The notes under the pieces are model-generated. The model saw only the letters and a list, made by a program, of their open reading frames with translations. It was not told the origin of the DNA and ran no database searches. The translations under genes were made by a program, and so were the position numbers. Below, piece after piece: positions 45,377 to 55,091 of a DNA stretch of 64,000 nucleotides. This stretch comes from Pseudomonas sp. A34-9 (lineage in GTDB: Bacteria > Pseudomonadota > Gammaproteobacteria > Pseudomonadales > Pseudomonadaceae), in contig NZ_CP119967.1 in assembly GCF_029543085.1 (NCBI RefSeq), positions 3,498,501-3,562,500 on the forward strand. The letters are read 5' to 3'. The first letter of the stretch is position 1, and the number at the start of each line of letters is the position of its first letter.

Positions 45377-45554
45377 GCCCTCACCCCAGCCCTCTCCCAG
45401 GGGTAGAGGGAGCCGACCGAGGTGTCTGCCGCTATACATCGACCTGACAGACCGAGTTGATTATGGATTCGGCAAAGCACTTTCAGGTTGGTGTAGTTCA
45501 CAAGCATCCCCCAATCAGTGCCCTCTCCCTCTGGAAGAGGGTTAGGGTGAGGGC
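45377..45554. repeat. MITE-like element, GCCCTCACCC...GGGTGAGGGC class
   Basis: About 178 bases with terminal inverted repeats GCCCTCACCC and GGGTGAGGGC, and subterminal CCTCTCCCAGGGGTAGAGG and CCTCTCCCTCTGGAAGAGG. No coding capacity. The core is related, in opposite orientation, to the element at 62649. Confidence 0.75.
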
Positions 45555-45598
45555 TTGCTCCCTGACACACTTCAAAAACACCAGCACCAAGGTACTCG

Positions 45599-47008
45599 AT
45601 GAAACGCTACGAAAAATTCGCCGACGACATCGCTGAACTGATCCGCTCCGGCGTCCTCGGCCCCGGCCAGCGCGTGCCTTCGGTGCGCTACGCCAGCCAG
45701 ACCTACGGCGTCAGCCCGTCCACGGTGTTCCAGGCCTACTACCTGCTTGAACGCCGCGGCCTGATCCGCGCCCGGCCGCGCTCCGGCTATTTCGTCAACA
45801 CCCATGCGCCGAGCCCGTTTTCCGAGCCGGTGATCAGTAGCCACGTCAACGATTCCACCGAGGTCGACGTCAGCGAACTGGTGTTCTCGGTCCTTGATTC
45901 GATCAAGGATCCAAGTACCGTGCCGTTCGGTTCGGCATTCCCCAGCCCGACCCTGTTCCCGCTGCAACGCCTGTCGCGCTCGCTGGCCAGCGCCGCCCGC
46001 GAGATGGACCCGCGCATGGTTGTCACTGACATGTCGCCGGGCAATCCGCAACTGCGCCGGCAAATCGCCCTGCGTTACATGGTCGGCGGCCTGATGCTGC
46101 CGATGGAAGAGTTGCTGATCACCAACGGCGCCCTCGAAGCGCTGAACCTGTGCCTGCAAGCCGTCACCGAACCGGGCGATCTCGTCGCCATCGAAGCCCC
46201 GGCGTTCTACGCCAGCCTGCAAGTCCTCGAGCGGTTGAAACTCAAAGCCGTGGAAATCCCCGTGCACCCGCGCGACGGCATCGACCTCGGCGTACTCGCG
46301 CAAACGCTGGAACGCCACCCGATCAAGGCCTGCTGGTGCATGACCAGTTTCCAGAACCCGATGGGCGCGACCATGCCCGAAGCGAAGAAACAGGAGCTGG
46401 TCGAACTGCTGCGCCGCCATCAGGTGCCGCTGATCGAAGACGACGTCTACGCCGAACTCTATTACGGCCAGCAGGCACCAAAACCGGCCAAGGCTTTCGA
46501 CACTGAAGGTCTGGTGATGCACTGCGGCTCGTTCGCCAAGAGCCTGGCTCCTGGCTACCGCATCGGCTGGGTCGCCGCCGGCCGCTACGCGCAAAAGATC
46601 GAACGGCTGAAACTGATGACTTCGCTGTGTGCCTCGATGCCAGCGCAAGCGGCGATTGCCGACTATCTGCAACATGGCGGCTATGACCGCCACCTGCGCA
46701 AATTGCGGTACGCACTGGAAGAACAGCAGAGCGCAATGCTTGCAGCGATCGCCCGCTACTTCCCGGCACAGACGCGGGTCAGCCAACCGGCGGGCGGCTA
46801 CTTTTTGTGGCTGGAATTGCCGCCGCAGATGGATTCGCTGAAGTTGTTTCAGATGGCACTGGCGCAAGGCATCAGCATTGCGCCGGGGCCGATCTTTTCG
46901 CCGACGCAGCGGTTCAGGAATTGTATTCGGTTGAACTATGGCAGCCCGTGGACCGAGGATTCGGAGAAGGCGATGGAGACGTTGGGGCGGATTGTGCGGT
47001 CGTTCTGA
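45599..47008 (+). CDS. MocR-type GntR/aminotransferase transcriptional regulator
   Basis: 469-residue PLP-dependent regulator. An N-terminal GntR winged helix (residues about 1-70: MKRYEKFADDIAELIRSGVL; SVRYASQTYGVSPSTVFQAY) joins a fold-type-I aminotransferase domain. The PLP lysine lies in CGSFAKSLAPGYRIGW; the ligand Asp and Tyr are in LIEDDVYAELYYG. Such proteins bind operator DNA in response to PLP or an amino-containing ligand. The target is unknown; the neighbouring SDR gene is convergent. A TCGATG start with no strong ribosome binding site follows the MITE-like element closely. Confidence 0.93.
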   Translation: MKRYEKFADDIAELIRSGVLGPGQRVPSVRYASQTYGVSPSTVFQAYYLLERRGLIRARPRSGYFVNTHAPSPFSEPVISSHVNDSTEVDVSELVFSVLDSIKDPSTVPFGSAFPSPTLFPLQRLSRSLASAAREMDPRMVVTDMSPGNPQLRRQIALRYMVGGLMLPMEELLITNGALEALNLCLQAVTEPGDLVAIEAPAFYASLQVLERLKLKAVEIPVHPRDGIDLGVLAQTLERHPIKACWCMTSFQNPMGATMPEAKKQELVELLRRHQVPLIEDDVYAELYYGQQAPKPAKAFDTEGLVMHCGSFAKSLAPGYRIGWVAAGRYAQKIERLKLMTSLCASMPAQAAIADYLQHGGYDRHLRKLRYALEEQQSAMLAAIARYFPAQTRVSQPAGGYFLWLELPPQMDSLKLFQMALAQGISIAPGPIFSPTQRFRNCIRLNYGSPWTEDSEKAMETLGRIVRSF

Positions 47009-47032
47009 AGTGCGATGTCGCCTGGACTATTG

Positions 47033-47101
47033 CTTTCGCGAGCAGGCTCGCTCCCACAAGGAAATGCATTCCAAATGTGGGAGCGAGCCTGCTCGCGAAG
47101 G
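47033..47101. repeat. Interspersed palindromic element, GTGGGAGCGAGCCTGCTCG class
   Basis: Arms CTTTCGCGAGCAGGCTCGC and GCGAGCCTGCTCGCGAAG between the convergent MocR-type and SDR genes. Confidence 0.88.
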
Positions 47102-47131
47102 GGTCGGGTCAGGCAACACAGCTTTTGGAGC

Positions 47132-47878
47132 TCAGCGCCCGCCTCCGAGATCAACAAAAGTCCCTGTCGCATAAGAAGCCTTGTCCGATAGCAACCAGAC
47201 AATCGCCTCCGCCACCTCATCCGGCCGCCCGCCGCGGGCCATCGGGATCGCCGACTCCAGCTTGCTGACCCGATCCGGGTCGCCGCTCAAGGCGTGGAAA
47301 TCGGTGTAAATGTAGCCCGGGCGCACGGCGTTGACCCGAATCCCCTCGCCCGCCACTTCCTTGGACAAACCGATGGTGAAGGTGTCGAGCGCGCCTTTGG
47401 ACGCGGCGTAATCGACGTATTCGTTCGGCGACCCCAGGCGCGCGGCCACCGACGACACATTGACGATACTGCCGCCCTGCCCGCCGTGCTTGGGCGACAT
47501 GCGCAGAATCGCGTGCTTGGCGCAGAGGATTGGCGCCAGAACGTTGGTTTTCATGATTTTCAGAATGCGGAATTCGGACATTTCATCGACCCGCGATTTG
47601 TGTCCGACGGTGCCGGCGTTGTTCACCAGTGCGGTGACCCGACCCAGTTCACTGTCGACCCGCTGGAACAGCGCGATCACTTCATCTTCGATGCTGACGT
47701 CGGCGCGCACCGCAATGGCCTGCGCGCCCAATGCACGGACTTGCTCCAGCACGCTTTGCGCGGCCTGTTCATCCGACTGATAGTTGATGCAGATCCGATA
47801 GCCCTGCTCGGCAGCCAACAGCGCCGTAGCGGCGCCAATCCCGCGCCCGCCACCGGTGATCACAATGACTTTATCCAT
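47132..47878 (-). CDS. Short-chain dehydrogenase/reductase
   Basis: 248-residue NAD(P)-dependent oxidoreductase of the classical SDR family. Cofactor motif TGGGRGIG (residues about 8-15), NNAG at about 88, catalytic Ser in IVNVSSVAARLG and the YxxxK pair in YVDYAASKGALD. The RNAVRPGYIYTDFH segment and C-terminal ATGTFVDLGGGR are usual. The start at 47878 is taken over the frame extension to 47902. Substrate unknown; FabG-like and glucose dehydrogenase-like roles are both possible. Confidence 0.92.
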   Translation of the reverse strand: MDKVIVITGGGRGIGAATALLAAEQGYRICINYQSDEQAAQSVLEQVRALGAQAIAVRADVSIEDEVIALFQRVDSELGRVTALVNNAGTVGHKSRVDEMSEFRILKIMKTNVLAPILCAKHAILRMSPKHGGQGGSIVNVSSVAARLGSPNEYVDYAASKGALDTFTIGLSKEVAGEGIRVNAVRPGYIYTDFHALSGDPDRVSKLESAIPMARGGRPDEVAEAIVWLLSDKASYATGTFVDLGGGR

Positions 47879-47992
47879 GCTGGCCTTTCTCCCCCAATGC
47901 ACACGTAACAGTCGGGGGGAAGAATAACCGCCATTGGCGGGATTTGCATGAGGTCTGTTGTGTCTGCTCGCGAAGGACGATAACGCGGTCGA

Positions 47993-50074
47993 TCAGACCA
48001 CCGCCACCTGCTTGGCGCGCGCAATATCCTGCATGAATTTGTCCGCCGGCATCGGATGCCCCAGCAGATAACCCTGCAGCGAATCACAACCCAACTGCGT
48101 CAAGAACTCCTGCTGCACCCCGGTTTCCACACCTTCAGCGACAATGCGCAAACCGAGTGCCTGCCCCAATGCGACAATCGCCGAAACAATCGCTGCATCG
48201 TCGCTGTCATGCTCCAGATCCCGCACAAAACCACGGTCGATCTTCAGCTCGTTGGCTGGCAAACGCTTGAGGTACATCAGGCTGGAATAACCCGTGCCGA
48301 AGTCATCGATCGACAGATCGACGCCCATGTCCGACAACTCCTGCAACACTGTCATGCTCGCATCGGCATCGCTCATGGCCGTGGTCTCGGTGATTTCCAG
48401 GGTCAGGCTGTTGGCCGGCAAGTGATGCGTGGCCAACGCCTTGGCCACGCTGCGCACCAGTCCCGCGTGGCAGAACTGCAGCGCCGACAGGTTCACCGCG
48501 ATACGCCAATCGGTGTAACCGAGCACGTACCACTCGCGCATTTGCCGGCAGGCTTCATTGAGCACCCATTCACCGATCGGAATGATCAGCCCGGATTTCT
48601 CCGCCAGTTCGATGAACTTGTCCGGCATCAGCATGCCGTGAATCGGATGCTGCCAGCGCAGCAAGGCTTCAGCGCCGACCGCACGGCCATTGGCCGCGTC
48701 GAACTTCGGTTGGTAATGCAAACTGAACTGGCTGTGCTCCAGCGCCGCGCGCAGGTCCTGCAACAGCTGCAACTGCTTGCGCGCGTTGTTGTTCATCGAC
48801 GCGTCGAAAAAGCTGTAACCGTTTTTACCGCCGCCCTTGGCGTGGTACATCGCCGCGTCGGCGTTCATCAGCAGTTCCTGCGCGTTCTGGCCATTACCCG
48901 GATACAGGGCGATGCCGACGCTGGCGGAGATCTGCAAATCATGGTCGGCGACGCGGAATGCTTGCGCGATCAGGCCGACCTGACGTGCAGCCAGTCCCAG
49001 TGCGTCATTGGGTTCGGTCAGACGCACCAGCAGCACGAATTCATCGCCGCCGATTCGCGCCAGTGTGTCCGGACCGCGCAAGTCTTCACGCAGACGCAAC
49101 CCCACTTCACGCAACAACTGGTCGCCCATATGGTGACCGAACGCATCGTTGACCGGTTTGAAGCCGTCCAGATCGATGAACATCAAGGCAAAACAGCCGC
49201 CCTGTTCATGGACCTTTTTCATCGCCTGATTGATCCGGTCGTCCAGCAGCATGCGATTCGGCAGGCCGGTCAGGGTGTCGTGCAGGGCCAGTTGCGTGAG
49301 TTCACGGTTGGCCACGGTCAATGAGTGCGCCAGATCAGCGGTGCGCGCTTCGAGGCGTGCGTCGAGAATCGAGGTGAGCAAGGCGATCGACAGCACTGCC
49401 AACGTCGTGATCAACACCAGACTGTCGAGGCCGTTGCCCTTCAGACCATTGAGCGTGGCGCCGCAGAAGCTGCCATTAGGGAATTGCGCGGCGGCCATGC
49501 CGGTGTAATGCATGCCGACAATGGCCAGCCCCATGATCACCGCAGCGCCGGCGCGAATCAGCCGCACATATGGCGAGTGCTGACGCAGGCGGAAAGCGAT
49601 CCACAGTGCCGCCGCCGAGGCACCGACGGCGATCAGCAAGGAGGCGCCGAACAGTGTCGGGTCGTAGTCGATCCCGGGGGTCATGCGCATCGCCGCCATG
49701 CCGGTGTAGTGCATGGCGCTGATCCCGGTGCCCATGATCAGCGCGCCGAACGCCAGTTGCAGGATCGGCAGTTTCGGCTGACTGACCAGCCACAAGGCGA
49801 ACCCGCTGGAGAGCATCGCGATCAGTAGCGACAGCGCCGTGAGCGTGACGTCGTAACCGAGGTCGATCGGCAATTTGAACGCGAGCATGCCGATGAAGTG
49901 CATCGACCAGACGCCGACGCCCATGGCGAACGCGCCACCCGCCGTCCAGAAATGCACCGCACGCCCCTTGGCCGTGGCGATACGCCCGGTGAGGTCGAGC
50001 GCGGTGTACGAGGCGAGTATCGCCACGCACAACGAAATGAAAACCAGGGTGGAGGAATAACTACCGATGAGCAT
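47993..50074 (-). CDS. MHYT-GGDEF-EAL membrane protein, MucR-like
   Basis: 693-residue cyclic-di-GMP enzyme. The N-terminal integral-membrane MHYT sensor (about 1-240) carries the repeated MHFIGML and MHYTGMAA motifs, thought to bind a metal for gas sensing. The GGDEF domain (about 265-425) keeps RIGGDEFVLLV, and the EAL domain (about 440-693) keeps AEALLRWQHP, EITETTAMSD, IDDFGTGYSS and the VAEGVET motif, so both catalytic activities look possible. It resembles P. aeruginosa MucR (same domain order with intact GGDEF) more than NbdA. The start at 50074 places the first membrane helix properly; the frame runs on to 50188. Confidence 0.92.
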   Translation of the reverse strand: MLIGSYSSTLVFISLCVAILASYTALDLTGRIATAKGRAVHFWTAGGAFAMGVGVWSMHFIGMLAFKLPIDLGYDVTLTALSLLIAMLSSGFALWLVSQPKLPILQLAFGALIMGTGISAMHYTGMAAMRMTPGIDYDPTLFGASLLIAVGASAAALWIAFRLRQHSPYVRLIRAGAAVIMGLAIVGMHYTGMAAAQFPNGSFCGATLNGLKGNGLDSLVLITTLAVLSIALLTSILDARLEARTADLAHSLTVANRELTQLALHDTLTGLPNRMLLDDRINQAMKKVHEQGGCFALMFIDLDGFKPVNDAFGHHMGDQLLREVGLRLREDLRGPDTLARIGGDEFVLLVRLTEPNDALGLAARQVGLIAQAFRVADHDLQISASVGIALYPGNGQNAQELLMNADAAMYHAKGGGKNGYSFFDASMNNNARKQLQLLQDLRAALEHSQFSLHYQPKFDAANGRAVGAEALLRWQHPIHGMLMPDKFIELAEKSGLIIPIGEWVLNEACRQMREWYVLGYTDWRIAVNLSALQFCHAGLVRSVAKALATHHLPANSLTLEITETTAMSDADASMTVLQELSDMGVDLSIDDFGTGYSSLMYLKRLPANELKIDRGFVRDLEHDSDDAAIVSAIVALGQALGLRIVAEGVETGVQQEFLTQLGCDSLQGYLLGHPMPADKFMQDIARAKQVAVV

Positions 50075-50250
50075 GAGCGTTCTCGTGGCCACCCGACGCG
50101 GATTGCGTCCATTCTCGGTCGGGCAAATGCGGCGATTGTACTGATTGCACAGAAGAACGCACTGACAAAGTAACCAAATTGCCATCAACCCGATGAAACG
50201 CTTGTTCGATCGTCCTACAAGGCTCTGCCCCGGCGTTCACGGCTTTACCC

Positions 50251-50361
50251 GATCGTTCTCACGCTCTGCGTGGGAATGCCTCGGCGGCCGCTCTGCGTTC
50301 GGCTCTGGAGGGGACGCGGAGCGTCCCGGGCTGCATTCCCACGCGGAGCGTGGGAACGATC
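50251..50361. repeat. Interspersed palindromic element, GATCGTTCCCACGC class
   Basis: Arms GATCGTTCTCACGCTCTGCG and CGCGGAGCGTGGGAACGATC, with inner GGACGCGGAGCGTCC. Ends 15 bases after the opmB stop on that strand. Confidence 0.85.
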
Positions 50362-50375
50362 AAACATGGCGTGAT

Positions 50376-51845
50376 TTATTGGGCGTCACTGACATCCAGT
50401 TGCCCATCCCAGCCACCGCCCAGCGCAGCAATCAATTGCACGCTGGCAATCAAGCGGCTCTGCAGAATACCCAGCACGCTGCGTTCGTTGCTCAGTGCCG
50501 TGGCTTGCACCACGACCACATCGATGTAAGCAATCAACCCGGCCTTGTACTGGTTTTCCGTCAGACGCAGGGAGTCGCGCGCCGCATCCAGCGCTTCCTG
50601 ACGCACGGCGGCTTCGTCCTCGTACACCTTGAGCTGCACAAGATAGTTTTCCACCTCGCGGAAACCGTCGAGCACGGTCTGCCGGTATTTGGCCACGGTC
50701 TGGTCGTAGACTGCCTCAGTGCGGTCGACTTCTGCCGAACGGATACCGCCATCAAACAACGGTAGCGAAAGTTTCGGCCCCACCGACCAGAAGCGGTTCG
50801 GCAGGCTGATCAGGTTCTGCGAAGTACTGCTGCTGTAGCCGCCGCTCAGGCTCAGCGACAGGTCCGGGTAATACGCCGCTTTCGCCACACCAATGTTGGC
50901 GTTGGCGGCGATCACCGAACGCTCCGCCGAAGCGATGTCCGGGCGCCGCTCCAGCAACTGCGAGGGCAGGCTCAATGGCACCTGGGGCAGCTTCGGAATG
51001 GTCTGCACTTCGGCAATGTTGAAATCCGCCGGCGCTTGGCCGGTCAGTACGGCAATCGCATTTTCGAATTGCGCGCGCTGCCAGATAAGGTCGACCAGAT
51101 CGGCCTGGGTGCTTTTCAGTTGCGTCTGCGCCTGCGCCACCGCATCGCGCCCGGAAACCCCGGCGCGGTACTGGTTCTGAGTCATTTTCAACGAGCGCTC
51201 ATAGGCGGCGACCGTGGCTTCGAGCAGCCGTTTCTGCTGATCGATCACGCGCAGTTGCAGGTAGTTCTGCACCAGTTCCGATTGCTGGCTGAGGCGCATC
51301 GCCGCCAAGTCCGCAAAACTCGCCTGGGCGCTGGCCTTGTCGGCCTCGAGGCCGCGGCGCAACTTGCCCCACACATCGGCTTCCCAACTGACGCCCAACT
51401 CGGCGTTATAGGTGTCACGAATGCCGCTGGCGGAACTGCTCAGACTCGAACTGCTGCTACCGGTGCCCTGACTGGAGCGGGTCTTGCCCAGGCTCAAGTC
51501 AACGCTGGGGTAAAACGCGCCACGGGCACTGCGCACCAACGCCTGCGCCTGACGGAACTGGGCTTCCGATTGTGCGACTGTCTGGTTGGAGCTGTTGAGT
51601 TTCTCGATCAGCCCGTTGAGCTGCTGATCACCATACAACTCCCACCAGGCACCCCGGGCCAGCGAATCGCTCGGGTTGGCCTGAGTCCAGCCTTCGGCTT
51701 GCTTGTACTGGACGATTTCAGCGGTTTGCGGGCGCTGGTAATCAGGGCCGACAGCGCAGGCACTGAGCATCGCCACGCACAGTGACAAGCTCAGCAGACG
51801 CGAGCCCCGAACAGTGGCCAGATGGATAAGCGAACGGTCAGTCAT
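50376..51845 (-). CDS. opmB: Outer-membrane efflux lipoprotein of the NodT/OprM family, OpmB-like
   Basis: 489-residue outer-membrane channel of a tripartite RND pump. A lipoprotein signal ends at LSAC (about residue 30), followed by VGPDYQRPQ. Typical duplicated helical barrel segments include TVAQSEAQFRQAQALVRSARGA and TVAAYERSLKMTQNQYRAGV; ERRPDIASAERSVIAANANIG is the family signature. The start overlaps the muxC-like stop (ATGA), the last gene of the four-gene efflux operon. Assigned as OpmB from the operon structure (MFP, two RND pumps, OMF). Confidence 0.9.
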   Translation of the reverse strand: MTDRSLIHLATVRGSRLLSLSLCVAMLSACAVGPDYQRPQTAEIVQYKQAEGWTQANPSDSLARGAWWELYGDQQLNGLIEKLNSSNQTVAQSEAQFRQAQALVRSARGAFYPSVDLSLGKTRSSQGTGSSSSSLSSSASGIRDTYNAELGVSWEADVWGKLRRGLEADKASAQASFADLAAMRLSQQSELVQNYLQLRVIDQQKRLLEATVAAYERSLKMTQNQYRAGVSGRDAVAQAQTQLKSTQADLVDLIWQRAQFENAIAVLTGQAPADFNIAEVQTIPKLPQVPLSLPSQLLERRPDIASAERSVIAANANIGVAKAAYYPDLSLSLSGGYSSSTSQNLISLPNRFWSVGPKLSLPLFDGGIRSAEVDRTEAVYDQTVAKYRQTVLDGFREVENYLVQLKVYEDEAAVRQEALDAARDSLRLTENQYKAGLIAYIDVVVVQATALSNERSVLGILQSRLIASVQLIAALGGGWDGQLDVSDAQ

Positions 51846-54800
51846 AGCGGAGTTTCCAGAGCGGCGTCAGTGCGCACGCCACGCCATTTGTTGAAACGAT
51901 GGCGCAGCTTGTCGAGATAGAGGTAAACCACCGGGGTGGTGTAAAGCGTCAGCACCTGGCTGAAAATCAGCCCGCCGATGATGGTCAGACCCAGCGGCTG
52001 GCGCATTTCCGCGCCTTCGGCCCGGCTGAGCAGCAACGGCAAGGCACCGAGAATCGCCGCCAGCGTGGTCATCAGAATCGGCCGCAAGCGTTGCAGGCAG
52101 GCACTGCGGATCGACTCCAGCGGCGACAGCCCTTGATGCCGTTCCAGTTGCAGCGCGAGGTCGATCATCAGAATGGCGTTTTTCTTCACCACGCCAATCA
52201 GCAGGAACAACCCGAGCAACGAGATCAGGCTGAACTCGCCACCCAGCGCATAGATCGACAGCAACGCGCCGACCCCGGCCGACGGCAGGGTCGATAGAAT
52301 CGTCAGCGGATGGATGTAGCTTTCATACAACACACCCAACACCAGATACACCGCCAGCAGCGCTCCGAGAATCATGAACGGCTGGCTCTTCTGCGTAGCG
52401 GCAAACGCGTCGGCGGTACCGGCCATTTTCGCGATCACGTCTTCCGGCAGGCCGAGTTTGGCAATCGCCCGCTCGATGGCAGCACTGCCCTGCTCCACCG
52501 TCACGCCTTCGGCCATGTCGAAGGAAATGTCTTCGGAGGCGAACTGGCCTTCGTGACTGACGCGATCGTCTTCCAGGCTGTTTTCGTAATGAGCGAACGT
52601 CGACAGCGGCACCCGCGCACCGTCAGCGGTGATCACCTGCACTTGCTTGAGCGTCACCGGGTCCTGGGCGTATTTCGGGTTGACCTCCATGACCACCTGA
52701 TACTGGTTGAGGCTGTCATAGATCGTCGAAATCTGCCGCTGGCTGTAGGCGTTGTTCAGTACGGCGGTCACCATGTTCATGTCGACCCCCAGACGTTTGG
52801 CCTGATCGCGGTCGACGATCAACGTCACTTGCTGGGCACCTGCCCCCTCTCGGGCATCAATGGCTGTCAGTTCCGGCAAGGCCCTTAACGCCGCAACCAC
52901 TTTTGGATACCACTTGCGCAACTCGCCCAGATCACCACTTTGCAGGATGTAGCTGTATTGCGACGTGGTCTGCTCGCGACCACCGCCAAATTGCAGATCC
53001 TGATCCGCCATCAGCATCAGCTGCGCACCCGGCACCTTGGGCATTTCCTTGCGCAGGCGCTCGATGACTTTCTGTGCATTGAGCTGGCGATCCTTGATCG
53101 GCTTCAGACGCACCAGCATGAAAGCGTTATTGGTGCCGTTGGTGCCGCCGATGAACCCGGCGACACTTTCCACCGCTTCGTCCTTGAGCACGGCGCGGCG
53201 GAAAATTTCCATTTTCGGTTGCATCACGCTGAACGACAGGCCGTCGTCACCGCGCACAAAGCCGATCAACTGACCGGTGTCCTGCTGCGGCATAAAGGTT
53301 TTCGGCACCACCACGTACAGCGCAACGTTGACGCCGACGGTGATCAGCAAGCTGAGCAGGGTCAAGCGGCGGTGGCGTAACACCCAGTCGAGGCTGGTGG
53401 CGTATTTCTCGACCATCCAGTCGTTGGTGCGGCGGCTCCAGCGTTGCAGACGGTTTTCCTGCCCCGGCGTGTGCGGCTTCAGCCACCGGGCGCAGAGCAT
53501 CGGCGTCAGCGTCAGTGAAACCACCAGCGACACGACGATGGCCGCGGCCAAGGTGATGGAGAACTCGCGAAACAGGCTCTCGACGATCCCGCCCATGAAC
53601 AGAATCGACAGGAACACCGCCACCAGCGAGACGTTCATCGACAGCAACGTGAAACCGACTTCCTTGGCCCCCAGGTACGCGGCCTGCATCGGTTTGACGC
53701 CATCGTCGATGTGCCGGGAAATGTTCTCCAGCACCACGATGGCGTCGTCAACCACCAGGCCGGTGGCCAGAATCAGCGCCATCAGCGACAGGTTGTTCAG
53801 CGAGAAACCGTAGAGGTACATCACCGCAAAGGTGCCGACCAGCGACACCGGTACGGCCAACGTCGGAATCAGCGAGGCGCGGAAGTTACCGAGGAACAGG
53901 AACACCACCAGGATCACCAGTGCCACGGCAATCAGCAAGGTCATCTCGGCTTCATGCAGGGTAGCTTTGATCACCGGCGAGCGGTCCATGGCCAGATTCA
54001 GCTTCACGCTGGCTGGCAACACCGCTTGCAGCGCCGGCAGTTGCGCCTTGATCTCGTTGACCGTCTCAATGATGTTGGCGCCGGCCTGACGGTTGATGAC
54101 CAACAAAACCGCCGCGTCATCGTTGAAGAAACCACTGTTGTAGCGGTCTTCGACGCCGTCGCTGACCTTGGCCACGTCCTTGAGGCGCAACGCGGCGCCA
54201 TCGGCATAGTGGATGATCAGTGATTCGTAATCCTTGGCTTTCTCCAGCTGGTCATTGGCCTGGATCTGCCACAACCGTTGGCCGTCCTCAACCGAACCTT
54301 TCGGCCGGCGCACGTTGGCATCGGCGATGGTCTTGCGCACATCGTCGAGCGCCACGCCGTACTGGTTCAGTGCCTGCGGCTCGAGTTCGATACGCACCGC
54401 CGGCAGTGAACTGCCACCGATCTGTACTTCGCCGACGCCCTGCACCTGGGACAGGCTCTGGGACAAAATGGTCGAGGCCAAGTCGTAGAGCTGGCCTTTT
54501 TCCAGCACGTCCGAAGTCAGCGACAACACCATGATCGGCGCCTGCGACGGGTTGACCTTCTTGTAGGTCGGCATGCTGCGCATCCCGCTCGGCAACAGAT
54601 TGCGCGAAGCGTTGATCGCCGCCTGCACTTCCCGCGCCGCACCGTTGATGTCGCGGTCGAGGTCAAATTGCAGAATGACCCGGGTCGAGCCCTGACTGGA
54701 ACGGCTGCTCATGGTGTTGACGCCGGCGATCGCACCGAATGAACGCTCCAGCGGCGTCGCCACGGTGGACGCCATGACCTCCGGGCTGGCACCGGGCAGG

Positions 54801-54949
54801 CTCGCCTGCACGACGATCACCGGGAAGTCCATTTGCGGCAGCGGCGCCACTGGCAGCAGGCCGAAGCTGACACCACCGAGCAGCATGATTGCCAGGCTCA
54901 GCAGCATCGTCGCTACCGGGCGTTTGATGAAAGGACCGGAGAGATTCAT
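51842..54949 (-). CDS. muxC: RND efflux permease, MuxC/MdtC-like
   Basis: 1035-residue inner-membrane RND transporter powered by proton influx. Start MNLSGPFIKRPVATMLLSLA at 54949; the nominal TTG at 54958 is rejected. Twelve membrane helices are expected; TM4 carries the proton-relay Asp pair in ATGLVVDDAIVVLENI. Two large periplasmic loops follow TM1 and TM7. It probably pairs with the MuxB-like permease as a heteromultimer, as in MdtBC. A palindromic element fills the gap to the upstream permease gene. Confidence 0.93.
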   Translation of the reverse strand: MNLSGPFIKRPVATMLLSLAIMLLGGVSFGLLPVAPLPQMDFPVIVVQASLPGASPEVMASTVATPLERSFGAIAGVNTMSSRSSQGSTRVILQFDLDRDINGAAREVQAAINASRNLLPSGMRSMPTYKKVNPSQAPIMVLSLTSDVLEKGQLYDLASTILSQSLSQVQGVGEVQIGGSSLPAVRIELEPQALNQYGVALDDVRKTIADANVRRPKGSVEDGQRLWQIQANDQLEKAKDYESLIIHYADGAALRLKDVAKVSDGVEDRYNSGFFNDDAAVLLVINRQAGANIIETVNEIKAQLPALQAVLPASVKLNLAMDRSPVIKATLHEAEMTLLIAVALVILVVFLFLGNFRASLIPTLAVPVSLVGTFAVMYLYGFSLNNLSLMALILATGLVVDDAIVVLENISRHIDDGVKPMQAAYLGAKEVGFTLLSMNVSLVAVFLSILFMGGIVESLFREFSITLAAAIVVSLVVSLTLTPMLCARWLKPHTPGQENRLQRWSRRTNDWMVEKYATSLDWVLRHRRLTLLSLLITVGVNVALYVVVPKTFMPQQDTGQLIGFVRGDDGLSFSVMQPKMEIFRRAVLKDEAVESVAGFIGGTNGTNNAFMLVRLKPIKDRQLNAQKVIERLRKEMPKVPGAQLMLMADQDLQFGGGREQTTSQYSYILQSGDLGELRKWYPKVVAALRALPELTAIDAREGAGAQQVTLIVDRDQAKRLGVDMNMVTAVLNNAYSQRQISTIYDSLNQYQVVMEVNPKYAQDPVTLKQVQVITADGARVPLSTFAHYENSLEDDRVSHEGQFASEDISFDMAEGVTVEQGSAAIERAIAKLGLPEDVIAKMAGTADAFAATQKSQPFMILGALLAVYLVLGVLYESYIHPLTILSTLPSAGVGALLSIYALGGEFSLISLLGLFLLIGVVKKNAILMIDLALQLERHQGLSPLESIRSACLQRLRPILMTTLAAILGALPLLLSRAEGAEMRQPLGLTIIGGLIFSQVLTLYTTPVVYLYLDKLRHRFNKWRGVRTDAALETPL

Positions 54950-54982
54950 TGACCACAATCCCCAACTTCACACCGATCCCCT

Positions 54983-55070
54983 GTAGGAGTGAGCCTGCTC
55001 GCGATAGCGATGTGTCTGCCTCCACTGATATTGAATGTGCCGGCCTCATCGCGAGCAGGCTCACTCCTAC
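54983..55070. repeat. Palindromic element inside the mux operon
   Basis: Arms GTAGGAGTGAGCCTGCTCGC and GCGAGCAGGCTCACTCCTAC in the 142-base gap between the two permease genes, the only wide gap in an otherwise overlapping operon. Confidence 0.88.
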
Positions 55071-55091
55071 ATGGGTTATGTGTGCGGACAG

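Noticed and set aside
51036..51785. Long plus-strand open frames opposite the efflux genes
   Set aside because: They are antisense shadows of strongly conserved RND and OMF genes with no start signals and His/Gln/Arg-rich composition.
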